This document shows, piece by piece, positions 25,963-34,027 of a stretch of DNA of 35,432 nt. The notes under the pieces are model-generated. The model ran no database searches, was not told the origin of the DNA, and saw only the letters and a list, made by a program, of their open reading frames with translations. Both the position numbers and the translations under genes were made by a program. The stretch is taken from positions 1 to 35,432 of the forward strand of contig JADZEK010000145.1 in the NCBI GenBank assembly GCA_020850595.1, in the 5' to 3' direction. The DNA is from Anaerolineales bacterium (lineage in GTDB: Bacteria > Chloroflexota > Anaerolineae > Anaerolineales > UBA6663). The stretch's first letter is position 1, and each line of letters opens with the position of its first letter.

Positions 25963-26781
25963 ATGGCAGGACTTCGACGCTGGATTGGCACATCCCTGGC
26001 ATTTGTCCTGGCGCGGCGCTGGTTTCAGCCCCTGGCCCAGGTGCTTTACCGCGCAGCGCTCTTGGGGCTTAATATCGGCGTAGGCGACTACGTGGCCACC
26101 AGCGGCGAGGCCGGCGCCCTGCGCACGGCGGCGCGGCTGCTGCCCGCCCAGCCGGCGCGCGTGGTGTTCGGCGTGGGCGCCAACCAGGGCGACTTCATGC
26201 GGGCCGCGCTGGCCGCGCTGGGCCCGAGCACACGTGTGCTGGCCTTTGAACCGGCCCCACAAACCTTTAGCCGCCTGGCGCGGGTCTTTCACGCGAGCCC
26301 GCAGGTCGAGCTGCACCAACTGGGCCTGAGTGACGCGTCGGGCAGCCGCCCGCTTTACTCCGATGGACAGGATTCGGGCCTGGCGTCGCTCTACCAGCGC
26401 GATCTGACTGCGCACGGCCGGGCGCTCAACCAGGTAGAAACAGTGCCCATCACCACACTCGACGCTTTCTGCGCTGAACGGCAGATCAGCCGGATTGATT
26501 ACCTCAAGCTCGACGTGGAGGGCCACGAGTTGAGCGCGCTGCGCGGCGCGCGGCGGCTGCTGGAGCAAGACGCCGTGCAGTTGATCCAGTTTGAATTTGG
26601 CGGCTGCGCGATTGATGCGCGCGTCTACTTCCGTGATCTCTATTCCCTGCTGAACGAGCGTTTTCGGCTGTATCGCATCCTGCAGGACGGCTTGGCGTAC
26701 CTACCGCACTACTCCGAACACCAGGAGGTATATGCAACCGCGAACTTCCTGGCGATCTCCCGGAAATGGCCGCGCGTCTAG
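25963..26781 (+). CDS. FkbM-family methyltransferase
   Basis: The protein has 272 residues. The SAM site is ARVVFGVGANQGDFMRAAL and VLAFEPAPQTFSRL; VETVPITTLDAFC and YLKLDVEGHELSALRGA are the FkbM core. It probably O-methylates a sugar of the repeat unit. Unlike the first FkbM protein it has the G+C-rich composition of the rest of the cluster, so it is likely the resident copy. The two proteins share the family motifs but little else, so they are not recent duplicates. The N-terminal about 50 residues are basic and hydrophobic, perhaps membrane-associated. Its 3' end overlaps the next gene by 16 bases. Confidence 0.92.
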   Translation: MAGLRRWIGTSLAFVLARRWFQPLAQVLYRAALLGLNIGVGDYVATSGEAGALRTAARLLPAQPARVVFGVGANQGDFMRAALAALGPSTRVLAFEPAPQTFSRLARVFHASPQVELHQLGLSDASGSRPLYSDGQDSGLASLYQRDLTAHGRALNQVETVPITTLDAFCAERQISRIDYLKLDVEGHELSALRGARRLLEQDAVQLIQFEFGGCAIDARVYFRDLYSLLNERFRLYRILQDGLAYLPHYSEHQEVYATANFLAISRKWPRV

Positions 26782-28190
26782 CTTCCGGAGGCCTGGCGTG
26801 GCCGCGCCTGGCCGGTGTGTGGCTCTTCCTGCTGGCGCTGGCGCACGGCAGTCTCTACGCCGCGCTAACGCCGCCCTGGCAGGCGCCCGACGAGATCGCG
26901 CACTTCGAGTACGCCTGGCTGCTGGGCCGGCTGCGCCATCCGTTGTGGATTGAGAATGCCTCCCCCGACCTGGAGCGGGGCATTATTCAATCGCTGTATG
27001 CGTTTCACGCCTGGGACTATGTCGGGCTGACCGCGCCGGCCGTGCCGCCGGAGCGCCTGGCCGACGCGCCATTCTATGGGCTTTCGCGCACACTGACACG
27101 CTTCTCGCTCAGCTATGTGCTCTACGCCGCGGTCGGCCCGGCGTTTGGGGGCGCGGGGCTGCTGGCCGAACTGTATGCCATGCGCGCCGTCTCGGTGGTC
27201 TTGGGCGCGCTGGTCGTGGTCTTAACCTACCATCTGGCGCGGCTGGCCCAGCCCGACAGCCCGGCGCTGGCCTGGGGCAGCGCCCTGTTTGTGCTGCTGC
27301 TCCCGCAGCACGCCTACCTGGCCGGAGCCGTGAGCGATGCGCCGCTGGCCGAGGTGCTGGCGACGGTGTGCGTGTACGGCGTGGTGCGCGCCGGGCGTTA
27401 CGGCCTCACCTGGCCGTGGCTGGCGGTGATCTCGCTCAGCGCAGTGGGCGCGCTGGCCGCCAAGACGACGGCCCTGTTCCTGGTACCGCTGCTAGCGCTG
27501 AGCGCGCTGGGCGGGGCGCGGCATTGGTATCAGGCCCCGAGCCGCACCGCCGCCGAGCGCCGCCGAGCCGCGTGGGCTGTGGGGTTGAGCGCGCCGGCCC
27601 TGGCGGTGGGCGGGTGGTTCACGCTGGCCTGGATCAACCGGCTGTCGTCGCAACTGGTCAACGTGACGCTGACGCTGATAGAGACGCTGGGCCACCCGAG
27701 CGCCTGGGCCGCCTACCTGCGGCAGTTGTTCAGCAGCGGTGCCTTCACGGCCGCCTGGGCGCAGACGCTGGAAAGCGCGTGGGCCTATTTTGGCTGGATG
27801 GTGGTGCGCCTGCCCCCGGCCTGGCTGCTGCTGCCGAACGCCTTGCTCGTCCTGGCGCTGGCCGGCTGGGCCTGGCGCTGGGCGGCGCGCCGCGCCCAGG
27901 GTCAGGCCCCCACCCGGCCCTATGCGCCGCTGGCGCTGGCCGCTGGGCTGGCCGGGCTGATCTTGTCGGCGTGGTTTCTCACGGCGCCGGTCGGCCTGGG
28001 CTATTCGCAGGGCCGATATTTGTTCGCGGCCATCGCCCCACTGGCGGTGCTGCTCACGGCCGGCTGGCTGAGCTGGCGTCCGGCACGAGAGCATGGTTTC
28101 GTGGTGCTGGCGCTGCTCGCGGCCTGGATGACCTTCGACGCCGCGGCGCTGTTCGGGGTGTTGGTGCCGTACTTTTACCGGTTAGGCTGA
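26766..28190 (+). CDS. GT-C-type membrane glycosyltransferase (DUF2142/PMT-like)
   Basis: The protein has 474 residues and 10-12 hydrophobic segments. After the first segment comes TPPWQAPDEIAHFEYAWLLG. The P-x-QxPDExxHF pattern in the first extracytoplasmic loop is characteristic of GT-C enzymes that use polyprenyl-phosphate sugars, with the Asp-Glu near the active site. LPQHAYLAGAVSDAPLAE and TKTTALFLVPLLAL-like helices follow. It would add a branch sugar on the outside of the membrane. The start overlaps the fkbM stop region, indicating coupling. Confidence 0.83.
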   Translation: MAARLASGGLAWPRLAGVWLFLLALAHGSLYAALTPPWQAPDEIAHFEYAWLLGRLRHPLWIENASPDLERGIIQSLYAFHAWDYVGLTAPAVPPERLADAPFYGLSRTLTRFSLSYVLYAAVGPAFGGAGLLAELYAMRAVSVVLGALVVVLTYHLARLAQPDSPALAWGSALFVLLLPQHAYLAGAVSDAPLAEVLATVCVYGVVRAGRYGLTWPWLAVISLSAVGALAAKTTALFLVPLLALSALGGARHWYQAPSRTAAERRRAAWAVGLSAPALAVGGWFTLAWINRLSSQLVNVTLTLIETLGHPSAWAAYLRQLFSSGAFTAAWAQTLESAWAYFGWMVVRLPPAWLLLPNALLVLALAGWAWRWAARRAQGQAPTRPYAPLALAAGLAGLILSAWFLTAPVGLGYSQGRYLFAAIAPLAVLLTAGWLSWRPAREHGFVVLALLAAWMTFDAAALFGVLVPYFYRLG

Positions 28191-28214
28191 GGGGCCACCG
28201 GGCGGGAGCGAAAC

Positions 28215-29612
28215 ATGGCGATGATGTTACGCTGGCTGGCGCTGGCGAGTCTGATAGCGGGGCTGCAAGGCCCGGCGGAGGGGCGGAAGGCGGCGGCGGC
28301 GCAACTGCCCGCCGCCGGCCCGGCCGCGCCGGCGGTGACAGCGAAAACCTATCTGCCGATAGTGGGCAACCGCTATGCCCCCGGCTACGAGTCGCCGTTC
28401 GGCATTGTGATGTACACAACCGTCAACAACGCCGCCGGGCAGGCCAAGCTGCGCGCGGCGGGCGCGCACTGGTACACCACCGGCCTGGTCTGGGCTGAGG
28501 TGGAACCCCTCCCACCCGTCGGCAGCGTGCACACTTACACCTGGGGCAGCCTCGATCAAGACGCCGCGAATGTGGCCGCCTATGGCGGCGAAATGTACGT
28601 GCTGGTCAACCGCAACCCCCGTTGGGCCTCGGCCTACCCCAGCGGGCCGCTGACCAATACCGCCCACCTGGTAGCGTTCGCGGCGGCGGCGGCCGAGCGC
28701 TACGACGGCGACGGCGTGAGCGACGCACCAGGCCATCCCGTCATCCGCTACTGGTCGTTCTACGCCGAGCCGGACAACGGCGCGGTCTGGGCGGCGCTGC
28801 TGGGCAAGGGCTACTGGGGCCACAACCCCACCGGCTACGCCGACATGCTCAAGCTGGTGTCGCCGGCGATCCACGCAGCCAACCCGAACGCCAAGGTGCT
28901 GATCGGCGGGATCGCCTACGACTCGTTCGAAGGCCCGCCCGACAACGGGCCGTTTGTGCAGAGCTTCTTGGGCAACGTGCTCAGCGCGCTGGGCAACAGC
29001 GCGGCCACGCAGTATATTGATGCCATCGCCTTTCACTATTACCCCATCAACCTCAACCGTTGGCCGAGCATCCGCGAGAAGGGGCTGGAGATTCGCGGCA
29101 TCATGAACGCGCATGGGGTGGGGCACCTGGAACTGCTGGTGCCCGAGATGGGCTATTGGAGTGACCCGGCCAACGGCAGCAACGAGCTGCGCCAGGCCGA
29201 AGTGCTGGCGCAGATGTACGTCAAGGGCCTGACCATCGGCCTGAGCCACATGGACTGGTTCGCCGTGTTTGACGACGGGCCGGGCATGGAGGCCCACGGG
29301 CTATTCCGCAACGGCGACCTGAACACCCCCAAGTTAGCGTACACCGCCTACGGCGTGCTGACCGCCGCGCTGCGGGCGAAGGTATACAACCGCACTTTTG
29401 GCATCAGCGGCGGCGAAGGCTACGTCTTCCGCGGGGCCGATGGCAGCGAAGTGACCGTCGCCTGGGCGACGGGCACGTCGGCGACGGCCTACCTTCCCGG
29501 CAACTGCGCGCGCCGCACCGACCTGCTGGGCAGCGTGAGCGTGCTAGGCGGGAGCGGACAGGTGGCAGTGCCGTTGGCCCAAAATCACCCGGTGTACCTC
29601 GAACAGTGCTAG
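28215..29612 (+). CDS. Secreted glycoside-hydrolase-like protein (GH39/GH5-type barrel)
   Basis: The protein has 465 residues with an N-terminal signal segment (MAMMLRWLALASLIAGLQG) and no lipobox. TYLPIVGNRY near residue 45 resembles a motif common in exported Chloroflexota proteins. The rest fits a TIM-barrel glycosidase: VMYTTVNNAAGQAKLRAAGA, RNPRWAS, YWSFYAEPDN with Glu185 as candidate acid/base, DAIAFHYYP, and LLVPEMGYW with Glu311 as candidate nucleophile, then a small C-terminal beta domain. Substrate is unknown. Hydrolases inside polysaccharide clusters often trim or release the polymer. GGGAGCG precedes the ATG at 28215; downstream ATGs are alternatives. Confidence 0.8.
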   Translation: MAMMLRWLALASLIAGLQGPAEGRKAAAAQLPAAGPAAPAVTAKTYLPIVGNRYAPGYESPFGIVMYTTVNNAAGQAKLRAAGAHWYTTGLVWAEVEPLPPVGSVHTYTWGSLDQDAANVAAYGGEMYVLVNRNPRWASAYPSGPLTNTAHLVAFAAAAAERYDGDGVSDAPGHPVIRYWSFYAEPDNGAVWAALLGKGYWGHNPTGYADMLKLVSPAIHAANPNAKVLIGGIAYDSFEGPPDNGPFVQSFLGNVLSALGNSAATQYIDAIAFHYYPINLNRWPSIREKGLEIRGIMNAHGVGHLELLVPEMGYWSDPANGSNELRQAEVLAQMYVKGLTIGLSHMDWFAVFDDGPGMEAHGLFRNGDLNTPKLAYTAYGVLTAALRAKVYNRTFGISGGEGYVFRGADGSEVTVAWATGTSATAYLPGNCARRTDLLGSVSVLGGSGQVAVPLAQNHPVYLEQC

Positions 29613-29650
29613 GCGGGGGCGCGAGGCGCCTGATGGCCGGCCTCGCCCTA

Positions 29651-29659
29651 TGGTATGAT
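29651..29659 (+). promoter_or_regulatory. Extended -10 promoter before the GT2 gene
   Basis: TGGTATGAT (TG-n-TATGAT) lies 41 bases before the ATG, predicting a leader of about 35 bases; there is no clear -35. Confidence 0.5.
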
Positions 29660-29700
29660 CGTCTGCACCTGGGCGCTTCCGCCTGGGGCAGGTCAACTTG

Positions 29701-30861
29701 ATGGCAACAGTTCTATTCTGGGGGTGCCTGGCACTGGTCGCCTATTGCTATGCCGGTTACCCGGGGCTGTTGTGGCTCTGGGCGCGCCGCGTCCGGCGGC
29801 CCGCCCCGCCGCCGGCCCCGGCCGCGCTGCCCCGGCTGTCGCTCCTGATTGCCGCGCATGACGAAGAAGCCGTAATCGTAGACAAGCTGGCGAACTGCGC
29901 CGCGCTAGACTACCCCGCCGACCGGCTGGAAGTGCTGATTGGCTCGGACGGCTCGCGTGATGCGACCAGCGCCCTGGTGCGCGCGCACGGCGGCCCCAAC
30001 GTGCGGCTGCTGGATTTCAAAGCGTGGCGCGGCAAGGCCGCCGTGCTAAACGACCTGCTGGCGGCCGCCCAGGGCGAAATTGTGGTTTTTACCGACGCCA
30101 ACACCCAACTCGAGCCACCCGCGCTGCGGCGGCTGGCGGCCCACTTCGCCGACCCACGCGTGGGGGCGGTGGGCGGCCACCTGGTGCTGCACCGCACCGC
30201 GGCGACGAGCCGGGCGGGCCTGGCCGACGAGTCGCTCTATTGGCGCTTTGAGACGGCGCTCAAAGCCTGGGAAGGCGACCTGGGCATGCTGGCTGCCGCG
30301 CCGGGAGCGCTGCACGCGCAGCGGCGGGCGCTGGCGCGGCCGGTGCCCACCCAGCGGTTGATCGCGGATGATCTGTATTTGACGGGTATGGCGCTGCTGC
30401 AAGGTTACCTGGTGCGCTACGAGCGACAGGCCGTGGCGCACGAGCCGGCGGCGGCCGAGACACGCGGCGAGCTGCGGCGCAAAATTCGCGTGGCCGAGAC
30501 GGCCTACAACACCCTGCCCTACCTGTGGCGGCTGCTGCTGCCGGGGCGGGCCGCGCCGCGGGTGATGTGGATGTTCTGGTCGCACAAGCTGCTGCGCTGG
30601 CTGGCGCCCTTCTTGCTGCTGGCGGCGTTCGGGGCCAACCTGTTCCTGCTCGACCAGCCCGTATATCAGGCCGCGCTGGCGGGCCAGGTGGGGTTCTACG
30701 CCGCGGCCGGGCTAGGATACCTCATCGAGCGCCGCCGGCCGCCGCCCAGGTGGCTGAGCTTTCCGTATTACTTCACCGGAGTCAACCTGGCGCTGTTGGT
30801 GGGCTGCCTGCGCAGCCTGAGCCGGCCCGCGACCCCCACCTGGAGCCGCGCCGCCCGCTAG
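29701..30861 (+). CDS. GT2-family membrane glycosyltransferase
   Basis: The protein has 386 residues. One N-terminal membrane helix is followed by a GT-A domain: PRLSLLIAAHDEE, VLIGSDGSRDATS (nucleotide-binding Asp), GEIVVFTDANTQLEP (DxN/DxD metal site), the acceptor-side RLIADDLYLTGM (Asp-Asp catalytic base) and RRKIRVAETAY at the Q/RxxRW position. Three C-terminal membrane helices follow, as in processive or membrane-bound GT2 enzymes. It uses nucleotide sugars at the cytoplasmic face. The ATG at 29701 is chosen over the TTG one codon earlier. Confidence 0.92.
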   Translation: MATVLFWGCLALVAYCYAGYPGLLWLWARRVRRPAPPPAPAALPRLSLLIAAHDEEAVIVDKLANCAALDYPADRLEVLIGSDGSRDATSALVRAHGGPNVRLLDFKAWRGKAAVLNDLLAAAQGEIVVFTDANTQLEPPALRRLAAHFADPRVGAVGGHLVLHRTAATSRAGLADESLYWRFETALKAWEGDLGMLAAAPGALHAQRRALARPVPTQRLIADDLYLTGMALLQGYLVRYERQAVAHEPAAAETRGELRRKIRVAETAYNTLPYLWRLLLPGRAAPRVMWMFWSHKLLRWLAPFLLLAAFGANLFLLDQPVYQAALAGQVGFYAAAGLGYLIERRRPPPRWLSFPYYFTGVNLALLVGCLRSLSRPATPTWSRAAR

Positions 30862-30883
30862 CCGCGCCGAAGTCTGCCACGCC

Positions 30884-32317
30884 ATGGCCCGCCCGAAGGA
30901 TCTCAGCCCCGCCCTCCTCACGCTTCCCCGCTGGGGCCTGCGCCTCTCCGAGCGGCGGGCCTTGCTGTTGGCCGGCGACCTGCTGTGCGCGCTGCTCGCC
31001 ACGCTGGCGGCCCTGTGGCTGTGGACGCTGACCTCGGGCGCGCACTTCTCCCTGGCCTATCTGGCCGACAAAGCCATCTGGTTCATCATCCAGGTGCCCG
31101 GGTGGGCGCTGCTCAGCATTCCGCTCTATGACCTGCGGCGGGCCGCGTTCTGGCAGATGACGCTGGCCGGCATCGGCTCCAGCGCCGGGCTGGCGGCGCT
31201 GCTCTACTTAGCGGCGTATTTTCTGGCCCCCCCGCTGCTGCTGCCGCGCCTGGCAGGGCTATATTTCATCCTCGGCGCGGCCGGGCTGCAGTGGGCCTGG
31301 CGCATGTTCTACATCCGGGTGTTGGTGTCGTCGTACTTCCGGCGGCGGGCGCTGGTGGTGGGCGCCGGCTGGGGCGGCGAGACCATCATCCGCACACTGC
31401 GGGAACTCCACGGCTGGCAGTATGAGATCGTCGGGCTGATTGACGACGACACCGGCAAGCACGGGCGCGTGATCCAGGGCGTGCCCGTGCTGGGCGACCA
31501 CACGCGGCTGCTGGCCGAAGCCCGGCGGCGCGAGGTCTCCGACCTGATCTTCGCCATCACCGGCGAGGTGCAGGGAGGCATGTTCCAGGCGCTGCTCGAC
31601 TGCCAGGCGCACGGCATCGCGGTCGTGCGCGCGCTGCGGCTGTATGAAGAGGTGACCGGCCGCGTGCCGATTGAACACCTGAAGATAGACTGGCTGGTAA
31701 GTTCGTTCGTGGAGCGGGTGCGGCTCGACCCGGCCTATCTGCTGACCAAGCGGCTGGTAGACCTGCTGAGCACCGCGGCCGGCTTAGCGCTGCTGGTGGC
31801 GCTGACGCCCGTGATCGCGCTGGCCATCCGGCTGGAAGGGCCAGGGCCGATCTTTTACCGCCAGGTGCGCCTGGGCTTGGGCGGGCAGCCGTTCAAGGTG
31901 GTCAAGTTCCGCACCATGCGGCCCGATGCCGAGCAGGACGGCGCGGCCCGCTGGGCGACGGCCCAGGACAGCCGCATCACCCGCGTGGGGCGGTTCTTGC
32001 GGCGCACGCGGCTCGACGAGCTGCCGCAGTTCGTCAACATCCTCAAGGGCGAGATGAGCCTGATCGGCCCGCGGCCGGAGCGGCCCGAGTTCACAGCGCT
32101 GCTGGAGCAAAAGCTACCCTTCTACCGCACGCGCCTGCTGGTGAAACCGGGGCTGACCGGCTGGGCCCAGGTGAATTACGGCTACGGCAACACTGTGGCC
32201 GACGCGCTGGTCAAGCTGCAATATGATCTGTACTATATCAAGCACCAGGTGTGGTGGATGGAGATTGCCATCCTGATCCGCACGGTGGAGACGGTGCTGG
32301 GCATGAAGGGCACCTAG
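30884..32317 (+). CDS. Undecaprenyl-phosphate sugar phosphotransferase (WcaJ/WbaP-type)
   Basis: The protein has 477 residues. Four N-terminal membrane helices (about 25-140) precede a nucleotide-binding-like domain (RALVVGAGWGGE at 155-166 through about 250) and a C-terminal bacterial sugar transferase domain. The latter has KRLVDLLSTAAGLALL (289-304), FYRQVRLGLGGQPFKVVKFR (324-343), RRTRLDELPQFVNILKGEMS (373-392) and LIGPRPERPEF. Enzymes of this family transfer glucose- or galactose-1-phosphate to undecaprenyl phosphate and so start a repeat unit. It is the second initiating enzyme in the cluster beside the WecA-like one. Confidence 0.95.
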   Translation: MARPKDLSPALLTLPRWGLRLSERRALLLAGDLLCALLATLAALWLWTLTSGAHFSLAYLADKAIWFIIQVPGWALLSIPLYDLRRAAFWQMTLAGIGSSAGLAALLYLAAYFLAPPLLLPRLAGLYFILGAAGLQWAWRMFYIRVLVSSYFRRRALVVGAGWGGETIIRTLRELHGWQYEIVGLIDDDTGKHGRVIQGVPVLGDHTRLLAEARRREVSDLIFAITGEVQGGMFQALLDCQAHGIAVVRALRLYEEVTGRVPIEHLKIDWLVSSFVERVRLDPAYLLTKRLVDLLSTAAGLALLVALTPVIALAIRLEGPGPIFYRQVRLGLGGQPFKVVKFRTMRPDAEQDGAARWATAQDSRITRVGRFLRRTRLDELPQFVNILKGEMSLIGPRPERPEFTALLEQKLPFYRTRLLVKPGLTGWAQVNYGYGNTVADALVKLQYDLYYIKHQVWWMEIAILIRTVETVLGMKGT

Positions 32318-32325
32318 AGCGGTTG

Positions 32326-32331
32326 TATAAT
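32326..32331 (+). promoter_or_regulatory. -10 box predicting leaderless mutM
   Basis: A perfect TATAAT ends 7 bases before the ATG at 32339, so transcription should begin at or next to the start codon. No ribosome-binding site lies between. Confidence 0.6.
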
Positions 32332-32338
32332 CGCGGGC

Positions 32339-33169
32339 ATGCCCGAATTGCCCGAAGTTGAAACCGTCGTGCGCGAGCTGCGCCAGGGCGGCCCGACACG
32401 CGGCGCCTCGGTGGTCGGCCGCACCCTGGCGCGCGTGACCGTGCGCTGGCCGCGGCACATCGCCACCCCCTCGGCCCGTGGTGTGCAGCAGCGCCTGCCC
32501 GGCCAGACCATCCTCGGCCTGCGGCGCCGCGGGAAATATCTGATCTTCGATCTCACGCACGATGTGCTGCTCATCCACCTCAAGATGAGCGGCGACCTGA
32601 CCGTCGTCGGCCCAGACGCGCCGCCCGATAAGCACGCTCACACTGTCTTCCACTTCACCGACGGCAGCGCTCTGCGCTTCAGCGACACGCGCAAGTTCGG
32701 CAAGGTGTTCGTGGTGGGCCAAGCCGAGGAGATTGTGGGCGGGCTCGGCCCAGAGCCGCTGGAGCCGGACTTCACGGCCAAGCAGCTGGGCCGGATGCTA
32801 GCGGCGCGCCACCGGCAGTTGAAACCGCTGCTGCTCGACCAGACCTTTCTGGCGGGGCTGGGCAACATCTACACCGACGAGGCGCTGCACCTGGCCGGGC
32901 TGCACCCGCTGCGGCTCAGCGACAGCCTGAGCGCGGCTGAGGTGCGCACCCTGTGGCAGAGCATCCGCCGCGCGCTGCGGGCCGGGCTGCGCCACAACGG
33001 AGCCAGCATTGATTGGGTCTACCGCGGCGGCGGCTATCAGCGCCACTTCCGCGTGTACGGCCGGGCGGGCCGGCCCTGCCTGCGCTGCGGCACGCCCATC
33101 CGCCGGATGGTGGTGGGCCAGCGCGGCACGCACTATTGCCCGACCTGCCAACCCCTGCCAGGAAAGTGA
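32339..33169 (+). CDS. mutM: Formamidopyrimidine-DNA glycosylase (Fpg/MutM)
   Basis: The protein has 276 residues, the normal length. It removes 8-oxoguanine and formamidopyrimidines and nicks the abasic site. After Met removal Pro2 is the Schiff-base nucleophile and Glu3 is catalytic (MPELPEVETVV). Further landmarks are the RRRGKYLIF lysine, HLKMSGDL, DQTFLAGLGNIYTDEALH (helix-two-turn-helix) and the C-terminal zinc finger CLRC...CPTC with GQRGTHYC. It follows the sugar transferase by 21 bases but has its own promoter and likely a leaderless mRNA. It is a housekeeping gene bounding the polysaccharide cluster. Confidence 0.97.
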   Translation: MPELPEVETVVRELRQGGPTRGASVVGRTLARVTVRWPRHIATPSARGVQQRLPGQTILGLRRRGKYLIFDLTHDVLLIHLKMSGDLTVVGPDAPPDKHAHTVFHFTDGSALRFSDTRKFGKVFVVGQAEEIVGGLGPEPLEPDFTAKQLGRMLAARHRQLKPLLLDQTFLAGLGNIYTDEALHLAGLHPLRLSDSLSAAEVRTLWQSIRRALRAGLRHNGASIDWVYRGGGYQRHFRVYGRAGRPCLRCGTPIRRMVVGQRGTHYCPTCQPLPGK

Positions 33170-33181
33170 GCGCTGGGTCCG

Positions 33182-33970
33182 ATGAATCCTCCCTTGATGC
33201 TCACAGTGGGCGCGCTGGGCTTGGTAGGCTGCCTGATCTTGCTGTACGTGGGCATCCAGATGCTGCGCGAGGAGCGCGCCGCCAAGGACCGCCAGGAAGC
33301 CGCGGCCCCGGTGGAGGGCACCGGCCCGGCGGACGGCCCAGCGGAGACCACGCCAGACGCGGCCCCTACCCCAGCCAAGCCCGCCCCGGCCAAGCCTGCC
33401 TTCGGCCGCCCCAAGGGCAGCGCGCACGAGGTGCTGCGCGTGCTGCGCGACAATTTGACCGGCCGCCTGATCATCGAGATCGCCGGGCGGCGCTATGCCA
33501 ACCTGGACGAGTTGACCGACCCGGCCTTGAACGAGGGGCTGCTGACGACGCTGGCTGACCTGCGCGCGTTCACGAATGGGGCCGCCGCCGCGCCCGAGGC
33601 CGAGGCTCCGCCGGCCGCGCGCGCCCTGCCCACGCCCACGCCGGCCGTGCCCGCCGTGCCGCCGGCGGCTCCCAAGCCGCTGCCGCCGCCGACGATGAAC
33701 CCCTTTAAGCAGATGCAGGTGCTGCGCGAGTTAGCGAAGAACCCGCCACCCGAGCCAAAAACGATCGCCGAGCAGATTGACGAGGTGCTGCAAGGGCGGC
33801 TGGCGGGCACGCCGCTGGCCGAGCGCGGCCTGCACATCCGGCCCGGGCCGCGCGGCGAGGCGCTGTTCGATTTGGACGGCGAGAGCTACCCGGCGGTGGA
33901 CGACGTGCCAGACCTGGCCGTGCGCGAGGCCCTCAAGGGCGCAATTGCTGCCTGGGAACAGGCGCGCTAA
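33182..33970 (+). CDS. Membrane-anchored protein with possible internal duplication, unknown function
   Basis: The protein has 262 residues. One N-terminal membrane helix (about 7-26, LTVGALGLVGCLILLYVGI) is followed by a charged turn and an Ala/Pro linker (about 40-78). A first alpha/beta module (about 81-132) includes GRLIIEIAGRRYANLDELTD. A second Pro linker (about 140-175) leads to a second module (about 190-262) including GEALFDLDGESYPAVDDVPD. The two modules share a strand-turn-Tyr-x3-Asp pattern followed by a helix. No known domain is recognised. It starts 12 bases after mutM and is probably co-transcribed; a strong terminator follows. Confidence 0.75.
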   Translation: MNPPLMLTVGALGLVGCLILLYVGIQMLREERAAKDRQEAAAPVEGTGPADGPAETTPDAAPTPAKPAPAKPAFGRPKGSAHEVLRVLRDNLTGRLIIEIAGRRYANLDELTDPALNEGLLTTLADLRAFTNGAAAAPEAEAPPAARALPTPTPAVPAVPPAAPKPLPPPTMNPFKQMQVLRELAKNPPPEPKTIAEQIDEVLQGRLAGTPLAERGLHIRPGPRGEALFDLDGESYPAVDDVPDLAVREALKGAIAAWEQAR

Positions 33971-34001
33971 GCGCCCGTCGCGGGGCTAACCAGAGTCATG
34001 C

Positions 34002-34027
34002 AAGAGCCGCCTTGGGGCGGCTCTTTT
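34002..34027 (+). terminator. Rho-independent terminator between convergent genes
   Basis: AAGAGCCGCC (34002-34011) pairs with GGCGGCTCTT (34016-34025) around TTGG, and a T-run ends at 34027. It serves the plus-strand gene ending at 33970. On the minus strand only two T follow, so it is weaker in that direction. Confidence 0.9.
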
